A stretch of DNA of 64,000 nt from Candidatus Iainarchaeum sp. (GCA_021161465.1 JAGHAM010000036.1:25654-89653); one strand, 5' to 3'. Positions 1-12,743 are shown, counted from the stretch's first letter. Made by a program: numbers and translations. The notes: a model not told the origin generated them from the letters alone.

Positions 1-369
1 ATTGAATGCAAGTGTGGCATCCTGTTTTATGAATGGCCCATCTATAGCAGGTAGCAGCCAAGATTTTACGAGGGCCTGGAAGCCATTGCATATGCCCATT
101 ATTGGCTTTCCCTCTTCTACGAAAGCCCTGACTTCATTACCCATAAGATATTTTATCTGGTTTGCTAGTATCACGCCTGCGGATATATCATCACCATGGG
201 AGAATCCTCCAGGTATTATGAGGCCCTGGTAATCCTCTATGCCTTTCTGACCTTTCATCAGCGCGTTTATGTGGACTAGTTCAGGCTCAGCACCAGCTAG
301 CCTGAGGGCATTGGCTGTTTCCAGTTCGCAGTTTGTTCCCTCAACTCGAAGTACCAGCACTTTTACCAT
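1..369 (-). CDS. purQ: Phosphoribosylformylglycinamidine synthase, glutaminase subunit PurQ (partial)
   Basis: Class I glutamine amidotransferase subunit of FGAM synthase; it releases ammonia from glutamine for PurL in purine step 4. I translated 123 residues from the ATG at 369. They start MVKVLVLRVEGTNCE, contain the oxyanion segment PGGFSHGDD and the nucleophile elbow GICNGFQ, whose Cys is catalytic. The gene runs off the left edge, so the His/Glu of the triad are not visible. Its ATG lies inside the last codons of purL (ATGGTAA overlap), which fits translational coupling. It is the last visible gene of purEBMSLQ. Confidence 0.95.
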   Translation of the reverse strand, partial: MVKVLVLRVEGTNCELETANALRLAGAEPELVHINALMKGQKGIEDYQGLIIPGGFSHGDDISAGVILANQIKYLMGNEVRAFVEEGKPIMGICNGFQALVKSWLLPAIDGPFIKQDATLAFN

Positions 370-2714
370 TTGATAGTCCCACCCCATGCTCTTTTCAGTG
401 AACTCAGCGCTTCGCTTACGACTACTCCTTTCGAGCCCCTGACAACAACTTTCTTTTGTTTTGTTACCTCACCAATTTTAGCAAAACTGTTTCCCCCCAT
501 GACAGCTTCAAAGTCTTTTGCATTCTTCTTGCTGACTTCTACTATGAATCTGCTGTTTGACTCTGAAAACAGTATTTTATCATCCGTTTTGATTCTCTCG
601 CCCAACGGAACTTTCTTGAGGTTAATCTTTGCACCAAGGCCGCCCGCGAATCCCATCTCCGAAACAGCGACACCAATCCCACCCTCAGAGCAGTCGTGGC
701 AGGAGGCGACTAATCCACGGTCCATAGCCTCTGTTAGCGCATCCATGGATTTTTTTGCTTCCTTAAGGTTTACAGTTGGAACTTTTCCACCTTTTGTGCC
801 ATTGACCATAAGGTAATGAGAGCCTCCCAGTTCATCGTAAGTCTTGCCAACTATGTAGATGTAGTTCCCAGCCTTTTTGAGATCCATGGTGATAGCCGTT
901 CTAACGTCAGGGATTATCCCAATGGCAGTTATTACAAGTGTGTGTGGAATTGAAATTGTTTTCCCCTTGTAGACATATTCATTATGCAGGCTGTCTTTTC
1001 CTGATATGAAAGGAGCACTGAATCCTTTTGCGCCGTCATAGCACGCGCGGCTTGCCTCGATGAGTGCACCCATAACTTCTGGTTTCTCTGGGTTGCCCCA
1101 GCTGAAATTATCAAGGAGTGCGATTCTCCTCCCTCCACAAGCTACGTTATTTCGCATGGCTTCATCTATGGCTGATAACGCCATGTTATAGGGGTCTTCC
1201 GAGTATTTAGAATTAAAGCCATTTGATACTACAATCCCTCTCCAACTATCGTATAGGGGTTTCAGCACGGTTGCATCGCCCGGACCAAAACCAACACCTT
1301 GAAGAGGCTTTACAATCGTCCTCCCCTGAACTTCATGGTCATACTGTCTTATGACCCATTCTTTGCTTGCAACATTTGGAGATGCAAGGATTTTCTTAAG
1401 GTCTTCACCGAGTTTTTTCTTCCTTGGCAATTTAGGTATAACCTCCTTCGGCTTCTTCCATTTAGCGGTTCTTGCGATAGCTGGCGTGTCATGTAGGAAT
1501 CCCGCGTCGAGCTCTCCAACTATTTCTTCATCATAGTAGAGAATTAGCCGCTTGTCTGCCCTGAACTCACCAATGAAAGTGGCCTCGCATCCTTCGTTTT
1601 CAAATATCTCTTTTATCCTTTCCTTGTTTTCTGGTGGAACAGCTAAAATCATCCTTTCCTGGGATTCAGAAATCCATATTTCCCATGGTTTAAGCCCGCT
1701 GTATTTCAGCGGCACCCTATCGAGGTGCACGTTTGCACCAAGATTCTTAGCCATTTCACCTACAGCTGAAGACAGTCCACCTCCTCCGCAGTCAGTGACA
1801 GCACTGTATAATGGTCTGCTGCCGGCATCTCGGGCTTTAAGCAAGCCATCAAGAACGACTTTTTCCTTTATGGGATTTCCTATCTGCACCGCTCCGCTGG
1901 AGGTTTCTTCAGAGCTATCCTCAAGCTCAACACTTGCGAAAGTTACACCATGAATGCCATCCCTACCGGTTTTGCCGCCAACGAGCAGGATAAGGTCTTT
2001 TGGTTTGGGGTTATAGACATATCTTTCTATAGGCATTATCCCAATGCATCCTGCATAAACCAGCGGGTTTCCCACATAACCATCGTCAAAGGCCACAGCG
2101 CCATTGGCAGTAGGTATGCCCATCCTATTGCCATAGTCTCTTATTCCAGCGACTGAGCCCTTAAACAGTCTTTTCGGGTGCATGGTTCCTGGTGGAAGCT
2201 TGTCATAAGGATAATCCAGCGGACCAAAGAATAACACATCAGTGGACAATATTGGCTTTGCACCAACACCCATTACATCCCTGAATACCCCTCCAGAGCC
2301 AGTTCCAGCTCCACCGTAAGGGTCTAATGCAGTTGGGTGGTTATGGGTTTCAACTTTAGCTGCTATTGCATACTTCCCATCAAAATCGATTATCCCTGCG
2401 TTGTCTTTGAAGACCGACAAGCACCAGGGGTGGTTTAACTCCTCAGTTGCTTTGAATATGAAGCTTTTAAAGAGGCTCTCTATCTCGCCTTTTGGGGTTT
2501 TTATGGTGGCTTTGAACGTCTTGTGCACGCAGTGCTCAGACCATGTTTGTGCAATGGTCTCAAGCTCAATGTCAGTTGGGTTCCTCCCCATCCTTACATA
2601 GTATTCACGGATTTTTTTCATTTCATCTAAAGTCAGTGAGAGAAGCCCCTTCTTACTTAATTCCATGAGCTCCTCATCAGTTGCGTCAACTATGTTTATT
2701 TCCTTGGCAATCAT
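363..2714 (-). CDS. purL: Phosphoribosylformylglycinamidine synthase, synthetase subunit PurL (small type)
   Basis: ATP-dependent FGAM synthetase subunit that works with PurS and PurQ. It has 783 residues, slightly above the roughly 720-750 usual for small PurL. The family motifs are present: TWSEHCVHKTF near residue 58, the ETHNHPT metal/substrate segment near 120, the Gly-rich GGAGTGSGGVFRD after it, and in the second AIRS-type half DCSEGGIGVAVSEM. The ATG at 2714 follows the purS TAG directly, with no gap. PurQ overlaps the 3' end. Standard enzyme with clear identity. Confidence 0.97.
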   Translation of the reverse strand: MIAKEINIVDATDEELMELSKKGLLSLTLDEMKKIREYYVRMGRNPTDIELETIAQTWSEHCVHKTFKATIKTPKGEIESLFKSFIFKATEELNHPWCLSVFKDNAGIIDFDGKYAIAAKVETHNHPTALDPYGGAGTGSGGVFRDVMGVGAKPILSTDVLFFGPLDYPYDKLPPGTMHPKRLFKGSVAGIRDYGNRMGIPTANGAVAFDDGYVGNPLVYAGCIGIMPIERYVYNPKPKDLILLVGGKTGRDGIHGVTFASVELEDSSEETSSGAVQIGNPIKEKVVLDGLLKARDAGSRPLYSAVTDCGGGGLSSAVGEMAKNLGANVHLDRVPLKYSGLKPWEIWISESQERMILAVPPENKERIKEIFENEGCEATFIGEFRADKRLILYYDEEIVGELDAGFLHDTPAIARTAKWKKPKEVIPKLPRKKKLGEDLKKILASPNVASKEWVIRQYDHEVQGRTIVKPLQGVGFGPGDATVLKPLYDSWRGIVVSNGFNSKYSEDPYNMALSAIDEAMRNNVACGGRRIALLDNFSWGNPEKPEVMGALIEASRACYDGAKGFSAPFISGKDSLHNEYVYKGKTISIPHTLVITAIGIIPDVRTAITMDLKKAGNYIYIVGKTYDELGGSHYLMVNGTKGGKVPTVNLKEAKKSMDALTEAMDRGLVASCHDCSEGGIGVAVSEMGFAGGLGAKINLKKVPLGERIKTDDKILFSESNSRFIVEVSKKNAKDFEAVMGGNSFAKIGEVTKQKKVVVRGSKGVVVSEALSSLKRAWGGTIKW

Positions 2715-3182
2715 CTAGACCCTCACATATCGGTAATTATGAATTAGTGGGTTACAAAGGACCTTTTCGCAAACAGTCCTCAGTTCGCTCTCTGTTAACT
2801 TTCCTTTGATGATGTAACTGAATGCACTTTCAACACGTTCAACACCATGTATCCCAATTAGTGCCATAGCTTTCATCGCGCTTTCCCCAACAGCATCGGT
2901 GACACCCGTTTTGCTTTTGACCTGAACCAGCCAAGCATTTTTTTCAGTTATGAGCTTAAGGCTATCTCCTTCATGCGTGTATGAGAAATCTTGTGTTATT
3001 GGGTCAACAAACAACTCTTTACATGCTCTTAGGATTTCTGGCTCGCCTACTGTCCCATATATGAAGTAGACATACATGGTTTCAACACGTTCTACATGGA
3101 GCCTAAGGTCATGTATCTCACCTTTTTTCATAATGCCTATTGGGTCATAATCAGGTCGTTTGTACGTTACACCAACTATCAA
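2715..3182 (-). CDS. purS: PurS, internally duplicated (fused dimer)
   Basis: PurS bridges PurL and PurQ in the FGAM synthase complex; the family is usually about 80 residues and dimeric. This protein has 155 residues and is two PurS units in tandem. The second half (about 82-155) is a normal PurS (KSKTGVTDAVGESAMKAM, then VERVESAFSYIIKG, then LCNPLIHNYRYV). The first half repeats the pattern (VERVETMYVYFIYG, then VDPITQDFSY). The start is TTG at 3182, chosen because AGGGGGA lies 7 nt upstream and because the next ATG (residue 18) would cut into the first unit. See findings. Confidence 0.88.
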   Translation of the reverse strand: MIVGVTYKRPDYDPIGIMKKGEIHDLRLHVERVETMYVYFIYGTVGEPEILRACKELFVDPITQDFSYTHEGDSLKLITEKNAWLVQVKSKTGVTDAVGESAMKAMALIGIHGVERVESAFSYIIKGKLTESELRTVCEKVLCNPLIHNYRYVRV

Positions 3183-3194
3183 GAAAATTTCCCC

Positions 3195-4217
3195 CTAAAG
3201 CACCAATTCCTTGGTCTTGTATTTTACCACTATCTTTTTCTGCGGTATCACCTTGCCTATTATCTCAGGACCAAATTCATCGCCAATCATATCAACACAT
3301 CTCACCGCATCCTCACGATTTACCACTAGGGCAAAACCCCATCCAAGGTTGAATGTCTTGAACATCTCATCGTCAGCTATACCACCAATCTGCTGTATCA
3401 GTTCAAATATGGGCTGTGGATGAAAGTTGTCGAACTCAAACCCGACACCGAGTTTATGGAATTTCAGGTAAGCATCCCCTGTTATGTGGACAGCTCCTAA
3501 GACTTCTATTTCTTTCATGACTTTCATCACTGGTCTAACGTAAATTTTGGTTGGCTTGAGGACTTCATATATGAGCTCTTTGTCCAATGGCTCTGGCTTC
3601 TCAAAAGGGTCATACCTCCCACCCCACTCTTTGAATAAAACTTTCCTGACGAGACTTATACCGTTGCTGTGGACACCAGAGCTTTTGAGTCCTATAACAA
3701 CGTTACCTGGTTTTATCTTTGAGCCATCTACTATTTTCTCCTCTTTAACTTCTCCGACGCAATCGCAGTTTATGTGATATTCAGCCTGCATCAGCTCGGG
3801 GACGTCAGCAGTCTCCCCACCTATCAATGGACACCCTGCTTCTGATGCCCCACTATTCAATCCTTTCAACAGTTCCCCAAAAAGCCCAGGCTCGCTTTTC
3901 TTTAGGTCGATTACATCTGTTATGGCAAGCGGTTCTGCACCGGAGCGTATGCAGTCATTTGCGACCATAGCTACTGCATCTACACCAATAGTGTCGTGCT
4001 TCTCAGCAAGCTGGGCAAGCAGGACTTTCGTTCCAACACCATCTGACGTTTTTACCTGATACCTACCATCACCAATAGGGTACAGAACGTTGAATGGCGT
4101 TTCAACAACAGGACCATACTTGCTGAATGAGTATGTTTCCTTTAACTCAACCAGATGCTTTTTTGCTTTCTCCCTTAACTTCCTGTCTACACCTGAATCA
4201 GAGTATGTTAAAGGCAT
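3195..4217 (-). CDS. purM: Phosphoribosylformylglycinamidine cyclo-ligase (AIR synthetase)
   Basis: Closes the imidazole ring, FGAM to AIR, purine step 5. Hallmarks are SDGVGTKVLLA, NDCIRSGAEPLAITDVI and GGETADVPELM in the ATP-binding AIRS fold, about 340 residues in all as usual. I take the ATG at 4217 ([11 protein letters not shown]), with a GAGGAAGTGGG stretch upstream; a GTG nine bases earlier is also possible. The start overlaps the purB 3' end by about 10 nt, so the pair is probably co-translated. AIR is also the precursor used by ThiC, encoded upstream. Confidence 0.96.
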   Translation of the reverse strand: MPLTYSDSGVDRKLREKAKKHLVELKETYSFSKYGPVVETPFNVLYPIGDGRYQVKTSDGVGTKVLLAQLAEKHDTIGVDAVAMVANDCIRSGAEPLAITDVIDLKKSEPGLFGELLKGLNSGASEAGCPLIGGETADVPELMQAEYHINCDCVGEVKEEKIVDGSKIKPGNVVIGLKSSGVHSNGISLVRKVLFKEWGGRYDPFEKPEPLDKELIYEVLKPTKIYVRPVMKVMKEIEVLGAVHITGDAYLKFHKLGVGFEFDNFHPQPIFELIQQIGGIADDEMFKTFNLGWGFALVVNREDAVRCVDMIGDEFGPEIIGKVIPQKKIVVKYKTKELVL

Positions 4218-5548
4218 TTTTCCCACTTCCTCACGACTTCACGGGTTTTCTTCCTGGCAAGCCCTATGTAGTTCTCAGGTTTCATTATCTTGTCTAGCTC
4301 TTTTCTGCTTAGGTATTTCATGACAGTTTTATCCTTTGCCAGGACATCTTTCAATGGTATGTCTTCCTTTAGGCTTTTCATGCTGGCTTTCCTCAGAAGT
4401 TCATGTGCTTCCTGCCTTTCAAGACCTTTAGCCGCTAGCAGGGTGGTTACTGCTTCAGCCATTATTCTGCCTTTGGTCAAGTCAAGGTTCTCCTTCATCT
4501 TCTCTGGGAATACTTGAAGGTTGTTTAGTACTCTTATCATACGGTCGGTCATGTCATCTAACAGCAGGAAGACTGTTGGGAACACCGAGCGCTCGGCGGC
4601 AGAGTTAGTCAAATCCCTCTCATGCTCAAGTGCAATATTCTCCAGGGCCGGCAGGACACAGGAACGCACCACACGGGCGTTGCTGCATACGTTCTCACAG
4701 TTTATTGGGTTTCTCTTTTGTGGCATGGCTGAGCTACCAACCTGCTCTTTTCCGAACCCCTCACTTACTTCAGCGATTTCCGTTCGCTGCAGGTTCCTAA
4801 TCTCCTTCGCGATTTGTTCCAGTGTGCCAGCCATTATTGCCATGTCAGAAACCAACATTGCAATGTCCTCTCTTGGAACAACCTGCGTGCTTATTTCTGC
4901 TGCATCCAGGTCAAGCCTCTTCATTATTTTCCTCTCTATGCCAGCAACCCCAAACAGTTTTTGGGCAGCGTAAGTTCCGGTTGCCCCAGAGAATTTCCCC
5001 CTAAGGGAGAAGTAGTCACTCAGCAGGTTGTGCAAGTCATATCCAACTTTGTCAACGTAGTTGGCAAGCTTGAAACCAAAAGTTATTGGTGTCGCATGTT
5101 GACCATGGGTCCTACCCACCATCGCCGTGTTTTCATACTTTAGTGACAGGTCCATAAGCACCCTCATAAGGACTCTCCCTTTCTCCAGGAGGATAGTCAA
5201 GCCCTCCTTTAGCTGGAGAGCCAGGGCGGTGTCAACTATGTCATAGCTGGTTGCAGTTAAGTGAACATATCTTGCGGTTTTAGGTGAGCACTGTTCCGAC
5301 AGAGCCTTCACCATTGCCATCACATCGTGTTTTGTCTTGCGCTCTATTTCCTTCACCCGCTCAAGCTTCACATTCTTTGCTTTTACTCTGATTTCCTTGG
5401 CAGCTGTTTTTGGTGCTTTTCCCATATCAGCAAGGGCTTCCACCAGCGCGACTTCAACATCCAGCATTCTCTTAAGTCTGGTTTCCTCGTCGAATACCCT
5501 TCTCATCTCTTCGGAGCCGTAACGATAGTCTATTGGATGAACACTCAT
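4208..5548 (-). CDS. purB: Adenylosuccinate lyase
   Basis: Fumarase/aspartase-superfamily lyase that acts twice in purine synthesis (SAICAR to AICAR, adenylosuccinate to AMP). It has 446 residues, normal length. The signature loop [15 protein letters not shown], which carries the catalytic Ser, lies in the last third; [14 protein letters not shown] supplies the catalytic His region. The ATG overlaps the purE stop as ATGA. Mid-operon gene of purEBMSLQ. Confidence 0.97.
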   Translation of the reverse strand: MSVHPIDYRYGSEEMRRVFDEETRLKRMLDVEVALVEALADMGKAPKTAAKEIRVKAKNVKLERVKEIERKTKHDVMAMVKALSEQCSPKTARYVHLTATSYDIVDTALALQLKEGLTILLEKGRVLMRVLMDLSLKYENTAMVGRTHGQHATPITFGFKLANYVDKVGYDLHNLLSDYFSLRGKFSGATGTYAAQKLFGVAGIERKIMKRLDLDAAEISTQVVPREDIAMLVSDMAIMAGTLEQIAKEIRNLQRTEIAEVSEGFGKEQVGSSAMPQKRNPINCENVCSNARVVRSCVLPALENIALEHERDLTNSAAERSVFPTVFLLLDDMTDRMIRVLNNLQVFPEKMKENLDLTKGRIMAEAVTTLLAAKGLERQEAHELLRKASMKSLKEDIPLKDVLAKDKTVMKYLSRKELDKIMKPENYIGLARKKTREVVRKWEKCL

Positions 5549-6012
5549 TTTCTCACCTTCTCGTCAGACTTCTCAACCTTCTCTCGCATCTTCGCGCGAT
5601 AGTCTTCCAACTTCTCCCTCAGCTCGGGATGCTTTAAAGCCAAGATTTCTACAGCAAGTAACGCTGCGTTATCGCCTCGATCAACACCAACGGTAGCTAC
5701 CGGTATCCCTGGCGGCATCTGCATTATTGACAACAATGCGTCCAATCCCTCTAACTTTGCATTCACAGGGACACCAATTACAGGCTTCGTCGTATGAGCT
5801 GCAACTACTCCAGGTAGAGCAGCAGCAAGCCCAGCGATTGCTATAAAAACATTAGCGTCAGATTCCTTTACAATCTTTTCAAGTTTTTCCGGAGTCCTAT
5901 GCGCGGACGCCACCCTTATCTCATTTGAAATTTCAAAAGCGTTTAAAACAGAGATGCATTTGTCTGCTACGGGTTTGTCCGACTCCGAACCAAGAATAAT
6001 AAGAACTTTCAT
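5545..6012 (-). CDS. purE: N5-carboxyaminoimidazole ribonucleotide mutase (PurE)
   Basis: Converts N5-CAIR to CAIR (class I) or carboxylates AIR (class II). It has 155 residues from the ATG at 6012, supported by GGGGGAT 4 nt upstream; the longer in-frame extension has no ribosome site. The nucleotide-binding GSESD lies near the N-terminus and ASAHRTPE follows, both typical of PurE. First gene of the purine operon, behind a TATA element at about 6048-6058. No purK is seen in this window, so the class cannot be settled from context. Confidence 0.95.
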   Translation of the reverse strand: MKVLIILGSESDKPVADKCISVLNAFEISNEIRVASAHRTPEKLEKIVKESDANVFIAIAGLAAALPGVVAAHTTKPVIGVPVNAKLEGLDALLSIMQMPPGIPVATVGVDRGDNAALLAVEILALKHPELREKLEDYRAKMREKVEKSDEKVRK

Positions 6013-6044
6013 CAAATCCCCCACAGGTTTTGTTATAGTGCCTA

Positions 6045-6060
6045 GGGTTTTTATAATTTT
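6045..6060 (-). promoter_or_regulatory. TATA-box promoter of the purine operon
   Basis: On the minus strand the segment reads AATTATAAAAACCC, a good archaeal TATA element about 35-45 nt before the purE ATG. It predicts a leader of 15-20 nt carrying the GGGGGAT ribosome site. No riboswitch-like fold is visible in the 149 bases between thiC and purE. Confidence 0.6.
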
Positions 6061-6161
6061 GTTTGTGGTTAGTTGGCATAGTCCCAAAACGAGTGGAAGC
6101 GCCTTAGGGCGGTGGAAAACGGGTTTAGTTGATACAACTGACGGGTTAAGGATAAAGGCAA

Positions 6162-7424
6162 TTAGTGAGGCACTTTTCTTCCCTTTGTTTTGAAACCATG
6201 TTTGGATAAGTTCCTCAATCGTTTTATTGGGCAGTAACTATCGCACATTGAACAAGGGTTTTCATTCGTTAGCCTGTATCTCTCAAGCTTTGATGGGTCT
6301 ATGGCATACTTGTGTTGTACGCTCCAGTTTAGTTCAGAGCGCGCTTTTGACATACTGTGGTCCTTGCCTATATCTATACCCCTAGTTATATCAGCAGCGT
6401 GGGCAGCTATCTTTGATGCCACCACACCAAGCCTAACGTCATCTTTTCCAGGCAAACCCATATGCTCTGATGGGGTTACGTAGCAAAGGAAGTCGGCACC
6501 ATAGAATGCGGCTAAGGCACCGCCAATAGCCCCAACAATGTGGTCGTAGCCGACACCTATGTCAGTCACCAGCGGGCCTAAAACATAGAAAGGCGCGCCT
6601 GAACACAGTTTTTTCTCAAGTGCAACATTCTTTTCTATACCATCTAATGGTATGTGCCCCGGCCCTTCCACCATGGTTTGTACACTAGCTTTTCTGGCTC
6701 TTTTCACAAGCTTCCCAAGTATTTCAAGCTCTTTCAGCTGTGCTTTGTCAGTTGCATCGTATATCGCGCCAGGCCTTAGCCCATCACCAAGACTCAATGT
6801 GGCGTCATACTTCTTTGCCAACTCTAAAAGATAGTCAAAGTTCTCGTAAAGAGGGTTCTCCTCGCCAGTTTTTAGTATATACTCTGCTATAAGCCCCCCT
6901 CCTCTACTGACAACAGGAATCATCCTCTTATTCCTCTTTAAAACACCAACACTTTCTTTAGTTACACCACAATGAACCGTTACAAAATCAACGCCATCTT
7001 TAAGGTGCCTCTCAACAGCCTTGAAGACACAGTCTTCGCTTATGCTCCTACAGTCATAGACGGGAACAGTCCCTAACGGGGCTTTAACTGACTTTATCAC
7101 AGCCTTCCTGGTCTTACGCGCTTTTGAACCAATGCTTAAGTCCATGATTGTATCGGCGCCATAGGACACTGCCGTTAATGCTTTTTTCACCTCGGTTGCA
7201 GTGTTGCTGCGCGTTTCTGAAACGCCAATGTTGGCATTGACTTTCACCCGCAGGCCTTTCCCCACCCCTACAACAGGGATATCTCTCACTACGTTCTTTA
7301 AAACAACAATCCTACCAGCAGCTATTTCCTTCTTTAGGAATTTGCGAGTAACTCCTTCTTTTTTTGCCAGCTCGTTGACCTCAGGGCTAGTCTGCCCTCT
7401 CTTTGCCTCAACCATTTGTAGCAT
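6162..7424 (-). CDS. thiC: Phosphomethylpyrimidine synthase ThiC
   Basis: Radical SAM enzyme outside the classical CxxxCxxC group; it rearranges AIR into the HMP-P pyrimidine of thiamine. It has 420 residues, normal for archaea. Visible motifs are [24 protein letters not shown] and, near the C-terminus, the cluster ligands CSMCDSYC (spacing CxxCxxxC, one residue shorter than the bacterial CxxCxxxxC). Start at 7424 because GGGGTGA lies 4 nt upstream; a second ATG at 7415 is possible. It follows purA by 14 nt. I see no TPP riboswitch consensus upstream. Confidence 0.95.
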   Translation of the reverse strand: MLQMVEAKRGQTSPEVNELAKKEGVTRKFLKKEIAAGRIVVLKNVVRDIPVVGVGKGLRVKVNANIGVSETRSNTATEVKKALTAVSYGADTIMDLSIGSKARKTRKAVIKSVKAPLGTVPVYDCRSISEDCVFKAVERHLKDGVDFVTVHCGVTKESVGVLKRNKRMIPVVSRGGGLIAEYILKTGEENPLYENFDYLLELAKKYDATLSLGDGLRPGAIYDATDKAQLKELEILGKLVKRARKASVQTMVEGPGHIPLDGIEKNVALEKKLCSGAPFYVLGPLVTDIGVGYDHIVGAIGGALAAFYGADFLCYVTPSEHMGLPGKDDVRLGVVASKIAAHAADITRGIDIGKDHSMSKARSELNWSVQHKYAIDPSKLERYRLTNENPCSMCDSYCPIKRLRNLSKHGFKTKGRKVPH

Positions 7425-7438
7425 TAGCTCACCCCTAA

Positions 7439-9694
<2,256 letters not shown>

Positions 9695-9698
<4 letters not shown>

Positions 9699-10954
9699 AG
9701 AACCAACAGACTAGCATATAATGCAATGCTGAAGACCGTTGCACCCGCCAACATATCCAGGAAAGAGTCCTTGATGATTTCAAGTGCTTTGTAAAACCAC
9801 ATTAAAGGTATTGCCCCAAACAAAAGCTCACTTAACGAAGCGGCAGCAAACCCAACCACAACCATGTCAGCAGTTATGGCCTTGGTGCTACCCAGTATAG
9901 CCAATGAGGCAACCGTCGAGGCGCCGCTTACTAGGCCGCCAAGTATTATCGTAGGTATGAATGCATCCGGGAAATAATGCGTGAATAGCTCGATTATGAT
10001 TATCATGAGAAATAACTTTATCGAAAGCCCAATGGCGTGCATCACGTCGAAAGGAGACTTAATCTTTAGCACTGTTTTTTTAGAGCTTCTCAACCTCCTG
10101 TAACCTAGCAGGGCAAGTGCAAAAAAGCCCAGGAAGGCAGCCGGGGAGAGTTTTACAATCAGCACAGGCATGAATACGCCCACTAGAGCTAGGTTCCTCA
10201 GCAGAATTGAAGCGTTCAATGTTATCAGCGACCCCCCAACAAGATTTATATCCTTGGTTTTCTTGTAGATTTGGATTAACGGGCTGCAGCTTGCCTTCTG
10301 GCTTATTAGCCCCCCCAGGAAACCAATCAGTTCGACACATTTCCTTGCGGTTAGTAGTCTTGAGCCTATGAAGCCGACTAGGTTTATGATTGAGATTAAC
10401 ACAACCAGCAGCCACAACGAACGTAGGTCAAGACTTATGCCAGCGAAGTTGATTGGTGCTAGGGGTATGAATGGGTAAACTATGCCAATGACCACCATGA
10501 ACTCAATAAGGTCCAGCATCTCCTTCTGGGTTAAGTGCCTGACTACTCTGTGGAGTTTCTCCCTTGCGAATAAGATTAAAACAACGATGACCGCTATGAA
10601 AACTGCTTCCGCATAACAGTTTATGGAAACGAGGGCACCCATGGCATATGCTAGTAGAAGCGATATTGTTGTTGTCAGGCCTATCTCCTGAAACTTAAAT
10701 AGGTTGCCGATATAGAGAGCCAGAGCTAGAAGCCCAATAGCAAGAAAGCCAAGTACAGGCAGGTAATCAGCACTCATCAGTTCCGGTCCAGCTAGAATGC
10801 CTAGGACGCATCCAAGGAGGGAGATAAGCGAGAAGGTTCTAAGCCCAGCTATCTCCTGGTGTTTTGAATGCTCCCTTTCGAGCCCCATCAGCGCGCCTAT
10901 CAATGTTGCCAGGACTATCTTTTGGGTAAATTCAAGTCCGATTAGAAAATCCAT
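9695..10954 (-). CDS. MgtC/SapB plus DUF4010 family membrane protein
   Basis: Polytopic membrane protein of 419 residues. The N-terminal third has the MgtC/SapB look: a first helix, then LIGALMGLEREHSK, then GLRTFSLISLLG. The rest is a DUF4010-type domain with many hydrophobic helices, about a dozen in total by eye. Family members have no settled function; magnesium or other ion homeostasis is only suggested by the MgtC name. The gene lies 5 nt after GGGP synthase and overlaps rtcA by 4 nt. Confidence 0.8.
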
Positions 10955-10958
10955 TCAA

Positions 10959-11723
10959 TCACTGTTTCGCGTTTTTGATTGCGTTCTTGAATTTTTGTAC
11001 AGTTTCCTTAACGTTTTTGTTCCCTTCCATCAGCGTACCTATCTGGATTGCATTAGCTCCTGCCTTCACTATGTTTTTAGCTTCATCAAGTTTTCTTATT
11101 CCACCGCCAACTATGTAGGGAACATCTATGGTCTCTGCCACTGCCTTCACCATCTCAATTGGCATTGGCCCCTGTGGGCTTGCCGAGCCGCAATCAGTTA
11201 GTATGAACCTGTTTCCCATATACTGGCCAGCCAGGGCGAGGGCAGCGGCTATGTTTGGTCTCCAGCGTGGGACCAGATTGGCATTTCCAACCCACCCAAC
11301 GCTTCCACCTGGCTCTATTACTATGTAGCCAGTTGGTAATGGCTCAAGGCCATAACTCTTTATCACAGGCGCGCTTATGGTCTGGGCTGTGGATAACCAG
11401 TAAGGGTCACGCGAGTTGAGCATAGTCATAAAGTAAATGGAGTCTGCATGCTTTGTTATGGTTGCAACGTTTCCAGGGAACAGGTTTATCGGCACGTTTA
11501 CGTTTTCCCGTATAAGCTTGGTTGTTGTGTCAAGTAACTCACCCTGTGCACCTATGCTACCCCCAACAAGGATGAGGTCCGCCCCGCCCTCAACACTTTC
11601 TTTCGCAACCTGTGCAGCGACATCCGGGCTAGGATGGTCACACGGGTCGATTAAAATCATGAGCATGCCTTCTCCCCGTTCTTTGTAGTCACCTATGTAA
11701 CGCTCCACTTTGCCTGGTTTCAT
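10959..11723 (-). CDS. Geranylgeranylglyceryl phosphate synthase
   Basis: Makes the first ether bond of archaeal lipids from sn-glycerol-1-phosphate and GGPP. TIM barrel of about 254 residues with LIDPCDHPSPD, LVGGSIGAQGE, YIVIEPGGSVGWVG and the phosphate-binding YIVGGGIRKLDEA near the C-terminus. I take the ATG at 11723, placed 6 nt after GAAGGTGA; an in-frame GTG at 11732 overlaps that site and is less likely. First gene of a run leading to thiC. A diagnostic archaeal marker. Confidence 0.95.
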   Translation of the reverse strand: MKPGKVERYIGDYKERGEGMLMILIDPCDHPSPDVAAQVAKESVEGGADLILVGGSIGAQGELLDTTTKLIRENVNVPINLFPGNVATITKHADSIYFMTMLNSRDPYWLSTAQTISAPVIKSYGLEPLPTGYIVIEPGGSVGWVGNANLVPRWRPNIAAALALAGQYMGNRFILTDCGSASPQGPMPIEMVKAVAETIDVPYIVGGGIRKLDEAKNIVKAGANAIQIGTLMEGNKNVKETVQKFKNAIKNAKQ

Positions 11724-11779
11724 CAAATTCACCTTCTCAGCATAACTTTATATTTGACCCATTAATATACTTAATCTTG

Positions 11780-12712
11780 ATGAGAATACTTGTTACTGGG
11801 GCGGATGGTTTCGTTGGTTCACGCCTAGTTAAGAAGCTTTCTGAGAACCACTCAGTCCTGGCATTTTCCCGGTCCAAAAAGGAAATACCGGGCGCGAAAC
11901 AGGTAATAGTTGGGGATGTCTTGAAAGATCTGTCTGGCCTTAGGAAAAAGCATTTCGATGTAGTTTACCATCTGGCGGCTGTTCTGGATGAGTCTAATCC
12001 AGAGCTGTGGAGCGTGAACGTTGAGGGGACGCGCAACCTGCTTGAGCTGTGTAAGAATAGAAACGTAGAGAGGTTTGTGTACACAAGTTCAATAGGTGTT
12101 CTTGGCGAAACTAAAGAGCCCGCAGAGGAGGATTTCCCATACAACCCACAAACGAAATATGAGAAATCAAAGGCGGAAGCAGAGCGACTGGTCATGGACT
12201 ACAGGCTAAAGTATAGGATACCTTATACTATCGTGCGCTCGACGATAGTTTATGGTCCAAACAGTTTCTGGAAGCAGATTTTTGAGGCAGCGAGGGAAGG
12301 CTATCCAATCATAGGGAGTGGGAGCAATTATTTCCATTTAGTATACGTGGACGATTTTGTTGATGCATTGGTTGCTGTTTTGGACCTGAGGGCGCAGAAC
12401 CAGATATACCACGTGGCAGGGCCGGATGTTTACTCCTACAAAGAAACATACCATATGATAGCTAAGGCCCTTGGAGCCAAGGCGCCAGACAAGCATGTCC
12501 CAGTTAGTCTGGCAAAAGCGATGGCGCTAGCCCATGAAACTAGGGCGAAGCTGCAAAGAGAAAAGCCTAAGCTGACGATGATGAGGGCGAGCATAGCCCG
12601 GTTGGTTAGGAACAGGATAGTGAGCACAAAAAAAATAGAGAAAGAGTTGGGCTTCAAGCCAAACTACCCATTAGAGAAAGGCTTGAAGAAGACTGTGCAG
12701 GAACTATTATAA
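11780..12712 (+). CDS. NAD-dependent epimerase/dehydratase (extended SDR)
   Basis: About 310 residues. The Rossmann motif TGADGFVGSRLV is at the N-terminus, followed by the catalytic Ser region YTSSIGVLG and YEKSKAEAE with the YxxxK pair. The substrate cannot be read from the sequence; nucleotide-sugar or 3-beta-HSD-like roles are both possible. The ATG at 11780 lies about 25 nt after TTTATATTT, so the transcript is probably leaderless. Divergent from the GGGP synthase run and sharing its promoter region. Confidence 0.85.
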   Translation: MRILVTGADGFVGSRLVKKLSENHSVLAFSRSKKEIPGAKQVIVGDVLKDLSGLRKKHFDVVYHLAAVLDESNPELWSVNVEGTRNLLELCKNRNVERFVYTSSIGVLGETKEPAEEDFPYNPQTKYEKSKAEAERLVMDYRLKYRIPYTIVRSTIVYGPNSFWKQIFEAAREGYPIIGSGSNYFHLVYVDDFVDALVAVLDLRAQNQIYHVAGPDVYSYKETYHMIAKALGAKAPDKHVPVSLAKAMALAHETRAKLQREKPKLTMMRASIARLVRNRIVSTKKIEKELGFKPNYPLEKGLKKTVQELL

Positions 12713-12743
12713 CCCTCCTTGGCCATAAAGTTTAGTGAGAACT

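Noticed and set aside
1552-1953. Plus-strand open frame of 133 codons within purL
   Set aside because: Antisense shadow of purL with Ser/Pro-rich composition and no ribosome site.
7425-7438. TPP riboswitch in front of thiC
   Set aside because: Only 14 nt separate thiC from purA and I see no CTGAGA or other TPP-box sequence nearby.
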